From: Planotetraspora kaengkrachanensis
GTDB lineage: Bacteria; Actinomycetota; Actinomycetes; Streptosporangiales; Streptosporangiaceae
Reading direction: 5' to 3'
Length of the DNA stretch: 64,000 bases
Assembly: GCF_016862895.1 (NCBI RefSeq)
Contig: NZ_BONV01000002.1
Coordinates: 186,001-250,000, forward strand
Positions 54,880-63,450 of this stretch are shown here, piece after piece. Both the position numbers and the translations under genes were made by a program. How positions within the stretch are numbered: position 1 is the first letter of the stretch; each line of letters begins with the position of its first letter. A model generated the notes under the pieces. That model was not told the DNA's origin, ran no database searches, and saw only the letters and a program-made list of their open reading frames with translations.

Positions 54880-55062
54880 TCAGGAGTCGATCACCTCGGT
54901 GTTCTGACATGCCACGAGAAGCCATCGGCCTTCTTCCTTGGCCATGACGAACAGCGGGCTTCCCTCGCTCAGCCCCTCGATCGGCCTGCGGTCGAGCGTC
55001 ACCACCCTCTGCCGCACCTTGACGGCCGCGACATCCGGCCGGATGAACAGCACGTGCACCAT
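54880..55062 (-). pseudogene. C-terminal remnant of an SgcJ/EcaC (SnoaL-like) protein
   Basis: The 60 codons match only the last part of the SgcJ/EcaC family: VAAVKVRQRVVTLD, then SEGSPLFVMAKEEGRWLLV and ACQNTEVIDS. Full proteins have about 140 residues, so the N-terminal part with VAAWNAGD-like sequence is gone. ATG 55062 has no good ribosome-binding site. It is downstream of a palindrome. Confidence 0.7.
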
Positions 55063-55078
55063 CTCGTAGGTGGCCGTC

Positions 55079-55092
55079 TGAACTTAAGTTCA
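55079..55092. promoter_or_regulatory. MerR-type palindrome
   Basis: TGAACTTAAGTTCA is a perfect 14-bp palindrome, next to TTGACT (55093-55098). CTTGACTT-GAACTTAAGTTC is the style of promoters recognised by MerR regulators. It precedes the truncated SgcJ relic; no regulator gene is adjacent. Confidence 0.55.
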
Positions 55093-55094
55093 AG

Positions 55095-55165
55095 TCAAGC
55101 GGTGAAGACCCCGACGACGTCGCCGCGGGAGATGACGAGCGCCCGCACCACGCGGGTGCGGGCGC
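55095..55165 (-). pseudogene. Short stump resembling the TctA C-terminus
   Basis: After the M28 stop, a frame reads RALVISRGDVVGVFTA, near-identical in DNA (about 36 of 40 bases) to the tctA segment encoding ALIISRGDASVFLTRP at 57090-57140. It may be a scar from recombination between the two, or the end of a lost tctA paralogue. The arms of the terminator hairpin overlap it. Confidence 0.5.
55139..55165 (-). terminator. Hairpin after the M28 peptidase gene
   Basis: GCGCCCGCACC and its exact complement flank a 5-base loop, 11 bp stem, 10 bases after the peptidase stop. No U-tract. Confidence 0.7.
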
Positions 55166-55175
55166 CGTCCGGTGA

Positions 55176-56717
55176 TCAGCTCGCCGAGTCGGCCGGCTTG
55201 TGCCCGTGCGCGGTGCGCGCGGCGCTCTTCGCGGCGGCCGGGGCGCGGTCACCGATCGCCCTGGTGTCGAAGGCGTACGTCGCGGCCAGGGTCGCGATGG
55301 CGTCGGAGTTCACGTCCAGCGCCTTGTCGCTGATGTTGGCGATCGTGTCGCAGACGCTGTGGTAGCACGGGTCCAGCGGGATGCCGGCCGTGCCGCCGAA
55401 GATCTGGGCCTCCTCCTCGGTCTTGAGGACCTCGGCCCCGGTGAACAGGCCGCCGGCCGGGATCCCCGCCGCGATGAACGGCCCGTAGTCCGAGCGTCCG
55501 GTGAACGCCGTCGCCGTGAACGGCAGCTTGCGGCCGGCGAAGAACTTCTCGAAGTCCTCCTCGATCACGTCGGATCCGGGAGGACCGGCGGTGCCGAACG
55601 CGTCGCCGTCGCCGTCGTAGATCCCGAACGTGTAGTTGGGCGAGGCGATCATGTCGAAGTTGAGGTAGAGGGCGATCTTGGCCCGCTCCGCCTCCGTCAG
55701 CGAGGCGACGTAGTGGTCGGAGCCGAGCAGGCCGAACTCCTCGGCGCCCCAGAAGGCGAAGCGCATCTTGTTCTTCGGCTTGGTCTTGGCGAACTGCAAC
55801 GCCACCTCGAGGGTGCCGGCGCTGCCCGAGCCGTTGTCGTTGATGCCGGGCCCCTCCTGGACGCCGTCCAGGTGCGCGCCGAGCATGACGACGTTGTTCG
55901 GGTCGCCCTTCCTGCTCTGGGCGATCACGTTGTAGGTGGTCCGGGTCTCCACGATCGGGTCCCAGTTCATCGTGACCGCGGTGCCCGCGGCGGCCAGCTC
56001 CTGTCCGACCTCGAAGCTGGTGAAGAACGACGGGATCGTCACCCCGGGGCCGCCGAGCACCGGGTTGAGGTCGACCTCCGTGCGGCCCGGCTGCCCCTCG
56101 TTGAACACGATCGCCGCCGAAGCCCCCGCCGCCATGGCGTTGTCCACCTTCACGCGGAAGTTGCAGGTGCCGCGCTGCATCAGCGCGACGCTCCCGGCGA
56201 CGAACCCGGCGAAGTCGCTCGCCTCACACCCCGAACTCGAGGAGTTGGCCGCGGGACCAGGCGGCAGCACCAGGTCCACACCCTGGACTGTGCCACTGGC
56301 GGCCCCCGAAGGCGACTCGCCCATCGCGACGTAGTCGCCGAAGAACCCGTACGCGTACGTCTTCTGCGCCGGGCTGGTCCGCTTCAGCACGGGTGGCGTC
56401 TTGTAGCCGTCGAAGGTGAACTCGAACGGCTGGATCGTCACGTCGTATCCGGCGGAACGCAGCTTGTGGGCCACGTAGTCGCGGGAGGCGTCGAATCCGG
56501 GGGTGCCGGACACGCGGGTGCCGCCGTTGCGGTCGGCGATGGCCTGAAATGCCTGGAGGTGCTTCTTGACGTTCTTGCCGGAGACAGCCTTGACGAGCTT
56601 GCGAACGGAGTTGTTGTTGGAGTGGGCACTGGCCGTGCCCGACAACGCGAGCGGTGACAGGGCCACGGCGACGGCGGTGATCGCGCCGATCGTGCCCTTA
56701 CTCAGGCGGGAACGCAT
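55176..56717 (-). CDS. Secreted M28 family metallopeptidase with PA domain
   Basis: A 513-residue exported aminopeptidase. Signal peptide GTIGAITAVAVALSPLALS to TASA; then LQAFQAIADRNGGTRVSG, a PA insertion (residues about 150-260, with GSVALMQRGTCNFRVKV), and the M28 zinc site: GAHLDGVQEGPGINDNGSG, the GAEEFGLLGS Glu, LNFDMIAS and YHSVCDTI near the end. It releases N-terminal residues from peptides outside the cell. ATG 56717 follows CGAGGAGCAAGT. Confidence 0.93.
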   Translation of the reverse strand: MRSRLSKGTIGAITAVAVALSPLALSGTASAHSNNNSVRKLVKAVSGKNVKKHLQAFQAIADRNGGTRVSGTPGFDASRDYVAHKLRSAGYDVTIQPFEFTFDGYKTPPVLKRTSPAQKTYAYGFFGDYVAMGESPSGAASGTVQGVDLVLPPGPAANSSSSGCEASDFAGFVAGSVALMQRGTCNFRVKVDNAMAAGASAAIVFNEGQPGRTEVDLNPVLGGPGVTIPSFFTSFEVGQELAAAGTAVTMNWDPIVETRTTYNVIAQSRKGDPNNVVMLGAHLDGVQEGPGINDNGSGSAGTLEVALQFAKTKPKNKMRFAFWGAEEFGLLGSDHYVASLTEAERAKIALYLNFDMIASPNYTFGIYDGDGDAFGTAGPPGSDVIEEDFEKFFAGRKLPFTATAFTGRSDYGPFIAAGIPAGGLFTGAEVLKTEEEAQIFGGTAGIPLDPCYHSVCDTIANISDKALDVNSDAIATLAATYAFDTRAIGDRAPAAAKSAARTAHGHKPADSAS

Positions 56718-56982
56718 ACTTGCTCCTCGGGACGTTGCAGGTGAACCGCGGAAAAACGCACACGTAGCCCGCAACGTATTCACTAATACGGCGGACTGGA
56801 AGATTGCGGCATATATCTGTTGGATCACAGACCTCGAACATGCTGCACCTCAGACTCGTCAGGAATTTCGGATGCCCGTATCGGTCCGAATTTCCGGACT
56901 CGCAGGTGTGAATATGGAGTGGCGATCGCCCGAGAAGTGAGTATCGATTTGCTTTCGCCGATTCGATTCAGCTGAACGGGTC

Positions 56983-58488
56983 CTACTCCTCCTCCGCGAA
57001 CACGACCTCGCGTCGCTTGCGGATCGCCGGGAGCACGGTGACGACGAGCGCCGCCACGGTCAGGGCCAGGAGCACCGCGGAGATCGGCCGGGTCAGGAAG
57101 ACCGACGCGTCGCCGCGCGAGATGATGAGCGCCCGCCGCAGGTTCTCCTCGAGCAACGGCCCGAGGACGAAGCCGAGCAGCAGCGGCGCCGGCTCGCAGC
57201 CGCACTTGATCAGGACGTAGCCCAGGATCCCGAAGAACGCGATCGCGTAGACGTCGTACGCGTTGAACCCCAGGGAGTACGTGCCGATCGCGGCGAACAA
57301 AATGATCATCGGGAACAGCACCTGGTACGGGATGCGCAGCATGCGTACCCACATGCCGATCAGCGGCAGGTTCAGCAGCACGAGCAGCACGTTGCCGATC
57401 CACATCGACGCGATCAGGCCCCAGAACAGCGCCGGCTCGTCGGTGATGACGTTCGGGCCGGGGGTTATGCCGTGGACGATGAACGCGCCGACCATCAGCG
57501 CCATCACCGGGTGGGCGGGCAGGCCCAGAGTGAGCAGCGGGATGAACGACGTCTGTGCGGCGGCGTTGTTCGCGGACTCCGGGCCCGCGACGCCCTCGAT
57601 CGCGCCGCGCCCGAACTCCTCCCGCCGCTTCGAGACGCGCTTCTCGACGGCGTACGAGGCGAACGAGGCGAGCACGTGGCCGCCGCCGGGTAACACGCCG
57701 AGCGCCGCGCCGAGTCCGGTGCCCCGCAGGATCGGCCAGACGATCCTGCGCCGGTCCTCGCGGGTCGGCCAGAGGTTCTTCACCTTGCTGACGATCGCCG
57801 TGCGGGTCTGCTCGTTCTCCAGGTTGCGCAGGATCTCGGCCACTCCGAACATCCCGACGGCGACCGACACGAAGTCGATGCCGCCGTACAGTTCGCGCTG
57901 GTCGAACACGAACCGGGGCGTGCCGGTGTAGATGTCCTGGCCGATCGTGCCGAGCAGGACGCCGAGCGCGATCATCGCCAGCGCCTTGAGCGCCGTGCCG
58001 CGCGCCAGGGCGATCGACACGATCAGGCCGAGCAGCACCAGCGAGAAGTATTCGGCCGGGCCGAACTTCAGCGCGACGCGGGCCAGCGGCGGGGCCGCGA
58101 CGGCCAGCGCGACGGTGGCCACCGTGCCCGCGACGAAGGACCCGACCGCGGCGGCGGCCAGCGCCGCGCCCGCCCGGCCCTGCCGGGCCATCTCGTGCCC
58201 GTCCAGCGCGGTGACGGCCGCGGACGACTCACCGGGCAGGTTGATCAGGATGGCGGTCGTCGAGCCGCCGTACTGCGCGCCGTAATAGATGCCGGCCAGC
58301 ATGATCAGCGCCGTCACCGGCTCGAAGTTGAACGTGATCGGCAGCAGCATCGCCACCGTCGCCGTCGGGCCGATGCCGGGCAGCACGCCGACCGCCGTCC
58401 CGAGCAGCACTCCCACGAAGCAGTAGACGACGTTCTGGACGAGGAGGGCGGTCGAGAAGCCCAGCGCGAGGTTGTCGAGAAGTTCCAT
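56983..58488 (-). CDS. tctA: Tripartite tricarboxylate transporter permease, large subunit (TctA)
   Basis: A 501-residue membrane protein with about twelve helices. It has the TctA signature GTAVGVLPGIGPTATVAMLL, the YGGSTTAILINLPGESSAA motif split across the loop and a second GVLPGGGHVLASF. It transports carboxylates such as citrate or aromatic acids, driven by the ion gradient. It is last of tctCBA; the start 58488 is 20 bases after the tctB stop. Confidence 0.92.
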   Translation of the reverse strand: MELLDNLALGFSTALLVQNVVYCFVGVLLGTAVGVLPGIGPTATVAMLLPITFNFEPVTALIMLAGIYYGAQYGGSTTAILINLPGESSAAVTALDGHEMARQGRAGAALAAAAVGSFVAGTVATVALAVAAPPLARVALKFGPAEYFSLVLLGLIVSIALARGTALKALAMIALGVLLGTIGQDIYTGTPRFVFDQRELYGGIDFVSVAVGMFGVAEILRNLENEQTRTAIVSKVKNLWPTREDRRRIVWPILRGTGLGAALGVLPGGGHVLASFASYAVEKRVSKRREEFGRGAIEGVAGPESANNAAAQTSFIPLLTLGLPAHPVMALMVGAFIVHGITPGPNVITDEPALFWGLIASMWIGNVLLVLLNLPLIGMWVRMLRIPYQVLFPMIILFAAIGTYSLGFNAYDVYAIAFFGILGYVLIKCGCEPAPLLLGFVLGPLLEENLRRALIISRGDASVFLTRPISAVLLALTVAALVVTVLPAIRKRREVVFAEEE

Positions 58489-58508
58489 GCCTCAATCCGG
58501 ATGCCGCG

Positions 58509-58970
58509 TCACAACCCCAGCCATGGGCCCCATAACGGGATCCGCAGCTGAAGTCCGACGACGAAGATGAGCGTGGCGGCCGCGGTCAGCCCGGCGGCCA
58601 CCGCCACGGCGGCGAGCGGCCGTACGCGCGAGCTGGCCAGCGTCGTGAGCAGGGCGGTCACCGCCGACGTCGGCACGAATCCGAGGCCCCGGACGGTGAA
58701 GCCGAAGAACAGGACCGCGAGCACGATGACGGCGACCGCCCGCCAGGGGATCGGCCCGAAGGAGATCACCTCGCCGGCGACGAGCCCCTTGACGACGATC
58801 GCCAGGCCCAGCGCGACCACGGCCGCGCCGACCAGCAGCGGGAAGGCGCCGGGGCCCATCCGCAGCGGGGTGCCGAGCTCGTAGCCGAGCGACCCCACCA
58901 CGAACGCGCCACCGATCAGGACGAACACTCCCCCGGCGAGGACGTCAGGGAAGGATCGGCGGCTTTCCAC
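58509..58970 (-). CDS. tctB: Tripartite tricarboxylate transporter small subunit (TctB)
   Basis: A 153-residue protein with four hydrophobic segments (e.g. VLAGGVFVLIGGAFVVGSL, and LLVGAAVVALGLAIVVKGL) typical of TctB. It associates with TctA in the membrane. The ATG lies next to the tctC stop, with no gap. Confidence 0.88.
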   Translation of the reverse strand: MESRRSFPDVLAGGVFVLIGGAFVVGSLGYELGTPLRMGPGAFPLLVGAAVVALGLAIVVKGLVAGEVISFGPIPWRAVAVIVLAVLFFGFTVRGLGFVPTSAVTALLTTLASSRVRPLAAVAVAAGLTAAATLIFVVGLQLRIPLWGPWLGL

Positions 58971-60008
58971 TCAGGAGGCCTTGACGCCGGCGTCGGCGAT
59001 GACCTTCGCCCAGGTCCCCAGCTGCTCTTCGAGCTTGGCCCGGTGCGCCTGCGGAGTCGCGTCCTCGGCCGGCACCGGCGCGGTGCCGAGCTTGGCCATC
59101 TGGTCGATGACCCCCTGGTCGGCCAGTGCCGTCTTCAGCGCGTCCGACAGCTTCTGGACGACGTCCTGCGGCGTGCCCTTCGGGACGTAGAGGCCGTGCC
59201 ACACGCTGACCTCGAGTTGCGGCAGTCCCGCCTCGGCCGTGGTCGGCAGGTCGGGCAGGCTCTTGACCCGTTCCGGCGTGGTGACCGCGTACGCCTTCAC
59301 CTCGCCCGCGGAGATCTGGCCGCTGGTGTTGGTCGTCTGATCGCACATGAAGTCGACCTGGCCGCCGACGAGGTCGGTCAGCGCGGGGCCGGTGCCCTCG
59401 TACGGGACCTCCTGGAGCTTGACACCCGCGGCGGTCTGGAACAGCAGGCCGCACAGGTGGGAGGCGGCGCCGATGCCGGCGTTGGCCAGCGTGACCTTGT
59501 CGGCGTTCGCCTTCACGTACGTCACGAGGTCCTGGAGCGTGGCGGGCGCGAAGTCCTTGCGGGCGACGACGGTCATCGGCACCTCGGTGACGAGCCCGAC
59601 CATCTCGAAGTCCTCGAGCGGCTTGTAGCCCAGGTCCTGGTACAGCGCGGGCGCCGTCGACATGCCGATGTGGTGCATGAGCACGGTGTAGCCGTCGGGC
59701 TGGGCCCGTGCGACCTCGCCGGCGCCGACGGTGCCGCCCGCGCCCTCGACGTTCTGGACGACGATCTTGCCGCCGAGCTTGGCGGCCATCGGCTCGGCGA
59801 TCATGCGGGTGACGGTGTCCGTCGGGCCGCCCGCGCTGAACGGCACCACGATCGTGATGTTCTGGTCGGGGTAGCCCGCCGCCGCCTCGGCTCCGCCGGT
59901 GGCGCCCGCGCCGGTCGTGCCCCCGTTGCCGGAACAGGCGGCGACGAGCGAAACCACGCCGATCGCGGCGATCATCCGCGCGGCCCGGTACCTGCTGGTC
60001 CTTCTCAT
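58971..60008 (-). CDS. tctC: Tripartite tricarboxylate transporter substrate-binding lipoprotein (TctC/Bug family)
   Basis: A 345-residue lipoprotein: signal ARMIAAIGVVSLVAAC with lipobox cysteine 25, then NITIVVPFSAGGPTDTVTR, the Bug-family opening, and TLANAGIGAASHLCGLL plus PYEGTGPALTDLVGGQVDFM. It captures a carboxylate outside the membrane and delivers it to TctAB. It is the first gene of the operon and is divergent from the TctD/TctE two-component genes. Confidence 0.92.
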   Translation of the reverse strand: MRRTSRYRAARMIAAIGVVSLVAACSGNGGTTGAGATGGAEAAAGYPDQNITIVVPFSAGGPTDTVTRMIAEPMAAKLGGKIVVQNVEGAGGTVGAGEVARAQPDGYTVLMHHIGMSTAPALYQDLGYKPLEDFEMVGLVTEVPMTVVARKDFAPATLQDLVTYVKANADKVTLANAGIGAASHLCGLLFQTAAGVKLQEVPYEGTGPALTDLVGGQVDFMCDQTTNTSGQISAGEVKAYAVTTPERVKSLPDLPTTAEAGLPQLEVSVWHGLYVPKGTPQDVVQKLSDALKTALADQGVIDQMAKLGTAPVPAEDATPQAHRAKLEEQLGTWAKVIADAGVKAS

Positions 60009-60183
60009 ATCGCGGCCTCCTCGTCAGCGCGTGCGCGTACGTCGGTACATGCGCGGCCTCAGTCTTGACCGGGAGGAACGCGGATGGTGTCAGAGGAATC
60101 CCAAGGAATGCGCCGGATGTCAGAGAAATCCCAATAACTATGGGTCTAACAAGAGTGTCGATCCGGGCTTACAATCCGCCGGT

Positions 60184-60867
60184 ATGCGGATCACCATCAT
60201 CGAGGATGACGACCGCGTGGCACGGGCACTGGCGACCGTCCTGGCCCAGGCGGGCTTCGAGGTCCACCGCATCGCCACCGCAGCGGAGGCCGTGCGCGCC
60301 GACCCGTCCGATGTGGTCCTCGTCGACCTGGGCCTGCCCGACGGCGACGGGCTCGACGTGATCCGCAAGCTGCGTGACCGCCCGGAGACCGCCGTCATCG
60401 CCGTGACGGCACGATCGGAGGAGCACGAGCGGGTCCGCGGCCTGCGCGCCGGCGCCGACGACTACATCGTGAAGCCGTTCGGCATCCCGGAACTGCTGGC
60501 CAGGATCGACGCCGTCCTGCGGCGCACCCGGGTGGCCCGTGCCCTGACCCACCCGGACGAGCCGCTCGTCCTCGGCCCGATGCGGATCTGCGTCGGCACC
60601 CGCGAGGTCACCGTCGACGGCACACCCGTGACGCTGACCCGCAAGGAGTTCGAGCTGCTCCTGCTGCTGGCCCGGCGGGCGCCGAACGTGGTGAGCCGCG
60701 ACGTCATCCTCGACCAGATCTGGGGCGCGACCTGGGAGTCCTCGAGCCGCACCCTGGACACCCACATCGCGGCCCTGCGGCACAAACTCGGGCCGCCCGT
60801 GCTCATCCGCACGATCCACGGGGTCGGCTATCGGCTCCTGGCCGACCAGCCGGGGCTGGCCGGCTGA
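60184..60867 (+). CDS. Response regulator, OmpR/PhoB family (TctD-like)
   Basis: A 227-residue regulator. Receiver domain: acidic EDDD at residues 7-10, phospho-Asp in VVLVDLGLPDGDG, Lys in YIVKPFG; winged-helix with TLTRKEFELLLLLARR and SSRTLDTHIAALRHKL. The neighbouring tctCBA operon is divergent, which identifies it as TctD-like. The kinase gene follows after 6 bases. Confidence 0.92.
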   Translation: MRITIIEDDDRVARALATVLAQAGFEVHRIATAAEAVRADPSDVVLVDLGLPDGDGLDVIRKLRDRPETAVIAVTARSEEHERVRGLRAGADDYIVKPFGIPELLARIDAVLRRTRVARALTHPDEPLVLGPMRICVGTREVTVDGTPVTLTRKEFELLLLLARRAPNVVSRDVILDQIWGATWESSSRTLDTHIAALRHKLGPPVLIRTIHGVGYRLLADQPGLAG

Positions 60868-60873
60868 CCCGCC

Positions 60874-62364
60874 GTGCACCGTCGCCTGCTCGCCGTCCTC
60901 GTGCCCCTCGCGGTGCTGCTCGTCGCGGCCCTCGGCGTGCCGCTCAGCGTCACCGTGGCCGAACGGGAGATGCAGGAGACCTACGTCGACCGGCTGGGCG
61001 ACGTCGGCCGGTTCGCGTCGCTGGCTGAGACCGCGCTGTCGGCGGGGCGGACCGAGGCGCTCCAGCAGGAGCTTGCGCGCTACCACGAGCTGTACGGCAT
61101 CCCGGTGGCCGTGATCGACACGTCGGGCACGGTGTTGCTCGGACCCGCCGGCGCGTACCAGAAGGCCGCGCGGAGCGAACCGGCGTTGCCCAGGATCGTG
61201 ACCGCCGCGCTGGCCGGGGCGAGGTCGGAGCCGTCCGGCGAGTGGGCGCCGTGGGACGACTCCGCACTCGTGGTCGCGGAGCCGGTGGGCCGGGACAGCG
61301 AGGTCGTCGGCGCCGTCGTGACGATTTCCGACCTGTCGAAGACACGCGATCGCATCCTCGTGCGCTGGGCCCGGCTCGCCGGGCTCGGGCTGCTGCCGTT
61401 GGTCGCGCTGGTCGCCGTCGCATGGCCCGTGTCGGCGTGGGTGCTGCGGCCCGTTCGGGAGCTGGACGCGGCGAGCTCGCGCATCTCACAGGGCGACCTC
61501 ACCATCCGGGCGGACGCCGAAGCCGGTCCGGTCGAGCTGCGGCGGCTCGCGGCGTCGTTCAACACCATGATGGACGCGGTGGAGAACGCCGTGCAGCGGC
61601 AGCGGGCCTTCGTGTCCGACGCGTCGCACCAGTTGCGCAATCCGCTGACCAGTCTCCGGCTCGCCGTTGAGAGCCTGGAACCGCACCTGCGCGCGGGCGG
61701 CGACGGGCGGCAGGTGTTCGACGTCGCCGTCGACGAGCTGAAGGCGATGCAGCGGATGCTGAACTCGTTGCAGGCCAGCGCGCGCATGGAGAGCATGCGG
61801 ACGGCGTCGCCGGTGGATCTCGACGCGGTGCTGGCGACCCGGGTGGACAGGTGGCGGGCGTTGACGGCGACGGCGGGACAGACGCTGGCGGTCGACGTGC
61901 CGCCGGGGCTGCGGTTGCTGGAGCCGCCGGGCGGGCTCGGCAGCGTCCTGGACGAGCTGGTCAGCAACGCGTTGCGGCTGTCGGACGCGCAGGTGGTGAA
62001 GGTCTCCGCCCGCGTCCGCCCGGGCCGTCCGGGTGACGGACGCGGCAAGGCGTTCACGGCCGCCGACGCTGACGTCGACGTGGTGACGATCGCCGTCCGT
62101 GACGACGGTCAGGGGATCGACGCGTCCGAGCGGGCCCAGGCGCTGCGGCGGTTCTGGCGGTCGCCGCGGCACCAGAACGTGCCCGGGACCGGCCTGGGCC
62201 TCGCGATCTGCGCCGACCTGGTCGGGGCCGCCGGAGGCGAGCTGCGACTGGAGGACGGCCTGCCGCGACCTGACGGCTCCGGGCACGGATTCGCCGCCGT
62301 GGTCGCGTTGCCGGCCGTTCCGCGGGAGACGCCGTCCGACGCCACGGGTCCGTCGCCCGTCTGA
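60874..62364 (+). CDS. Sensor histidine kinase (TctE-like)
   Basis: A 496-residue kinase with an N-terminal helix (RRLLAVLVPLAVLLVAALG), an extracytoplasmic sensor of about 140 residues, second helix LAGLGLLPLVALVAVAWPV, HAMP, HisKA SDASHQLRNPLTSLRL and HATPase LVSNALRLSDAQ and GTGLGLAI. H-Q-L-R-N-P-L-T is the form common in actinomycete kinases. GTG 60874 starts 6 bases behind the regulator gene. It likely senses the tricarboxylate substrate together with TctC. Confidence 0.9.
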   Translation: MHRRLLAVLVPLAVLLVAALGVPLSVTVAEREMQETYVDRLGDVGRFASLAETALSAGRTEALQQELARYHELYGIPVAVIDTSGTVLLGPAGAYQKAARSEPALPRIVTAALAGARSEPSGEWAPWDDSALVVAEPVGRDSEVVGAVVTISDLSKTRDRILVRWARLAGLGLLPLVALVAVAWPVSAWVLRPVRELDAASSRISQGDLTIRADAEAGPVELRRLAASFNTMMDAVENAVQRQRAFVSDASHQLRNPLTSLRLAVESLEPHLRAGGDGRQVFDVAVDELKAMQRMLNSLQASARMESMRTASPVDLDAVLATRVDRWRALTATAGQTLAVDVPPGLRLLEPPGGLGSVLDELVSNALRLSDAQVVKVSARVRPGRPGDGRGKAFTAADADVDVVTIAVRDDGQGIDASERAQALRRFWRSPRHQNVPGTGLGLAICADLVGAAGGELRLEDGLPRPDGSGHGFAAVVALPAVPRETPSDATGPSPV

Positions 62365-62409
62365 GGGCACTTGGTCGCCGGCTCGTCGCCTGCTCGTCGC
62401 CGTTCCGGG

Positions 62410-63369
62410 TCAGCGCTTGCGGTCGCGGAACCAGACCGCCGCGCCCGGATGAAGCGGGATCGACGAGGTGGATATCCCAGTGCGCACATTGATCTGCCAC
62501 GCCTCGGGAACGGCCTCGGCGTCGTCGCGCCCGCGGGAGGTGATCGTGCCGGTGTGCGTGAAGATCGTGTCGGTGATGGCGTAGACCAGGTCGTCGGGCA
62601 GGTCGTTGCGCGCGAGGAGCACGTTCGGCACGGCGACGGTGCGGGTGGCGGGAACGCCGGCGTAGGCGGTCGCGGGGATCATGGCCGGGGTGTAGGGGCC
62701 GGGGAACGCCGAGAAGAGCGCGTCGGCCTGCGCGTCCAACGGGATCAGCCGGATAGGGTGCCGCTTCGCCAGCTCCGTGATGGCGGGTGTCGGGACGCCG
62801 GTCAGCGAGAACATCGCGTCGATCTCGCCGTCGCGCAGCGCCGCCGCCGACGCCGCCTGGCTGAGGTACCGGCCGTCGGCGTCGACCCGGCCGAGTTCCA
62901 GGACCCGCAGCGACGTGAACTCCGTGCCGGAGTCGCGGGCGCCGAGCGATATGCGGCTGCCCGCGAGATCCCGGAACTCCTCGATCGCGGAACCGGCCAT
63001 GACGACGAGATGCAGGTGGCTGTCGTAGAGCCGGCATATCGCCGACAACCCCTCGGGCGCGCTGCCGTCACTTGTGATCAGGGCGTCCAGGCTCGTCAGC
63101 CCGAGGTGCACCTCGCCGGCCCGGAGCATCCGGATGTTGTCCGTCGACGCCCCGCTCGGCACGGTGACCACCGTGGCGCCCGGCACCTTCTCGGAGATGT
63201 GCTCGGCCAGCGCACCGCCGATGCGGCGATACACCGCCCCCGCCGGTCCGGTGGCCAGTCGCAGCCGGACCTCGTCGGACTTGGGCTGCTGCGAGCAACC
63301 GACGAGCAGCCCGCCGGCGGCCAGGAGCACCGCCCTCCGGCTGAGCCGTGACTCCGGATTCAGCGCCAT
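62410..63369 (-). CDS. TAXI family TRAP-type solute-binding lipoprotein
   Basis: A 319-residue TAXI-type binding protein. It has a Tat-like start (SRRAVLLAAGG) and lipobox cysteine 25, then RLRLATGPAGAVYRRIGGALAEH and TVVTVPSGASTDNIRML, typical of TAXI proteins that bind glutamate- or carboxylate-like solutes. No TRAP permease (DctQM) is in the window, so it lies alone next to the TTT system; a swap of partner is possible. It is convergent with the kinase. Confidence 0.85.
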   Translation of the reverse strand: MALNPESRLSRRAVLLAAGGLLVGCSQQPKSDEVRLRLATGPAGAVYRRIGGALAEHISEKVPGATVVTVPSGASTDNIRMLRAGEVHLGLTSLDALITSDGSAPEGLSAICRLYDSHLHLVVMAGSAIEEFRDLAGSRISLGARDSGTEFTSLRVLELGRVDADGRYLSQAASAAALRDGEIDAMFSLTGVPTPAITELAKRHPIRLIPLDAQADALFSAFPGPYTPAMIPATAYAGVPATRTVAVPNVLLARNDLPDDLVYAITDTIFTHTGTITSRGRDDAEAVPEAWQINVRTGISTSSIPLHPGAAVWFRDRKR

Positions 63370-63450
63370 GCCGAGATGATACGGACGGCGGCCCGGCTCA
63401 AGCCGCCCGTGTGGAGACTGGAGCGCTCCGGGTTCGCAGGGCTCCGCTGT

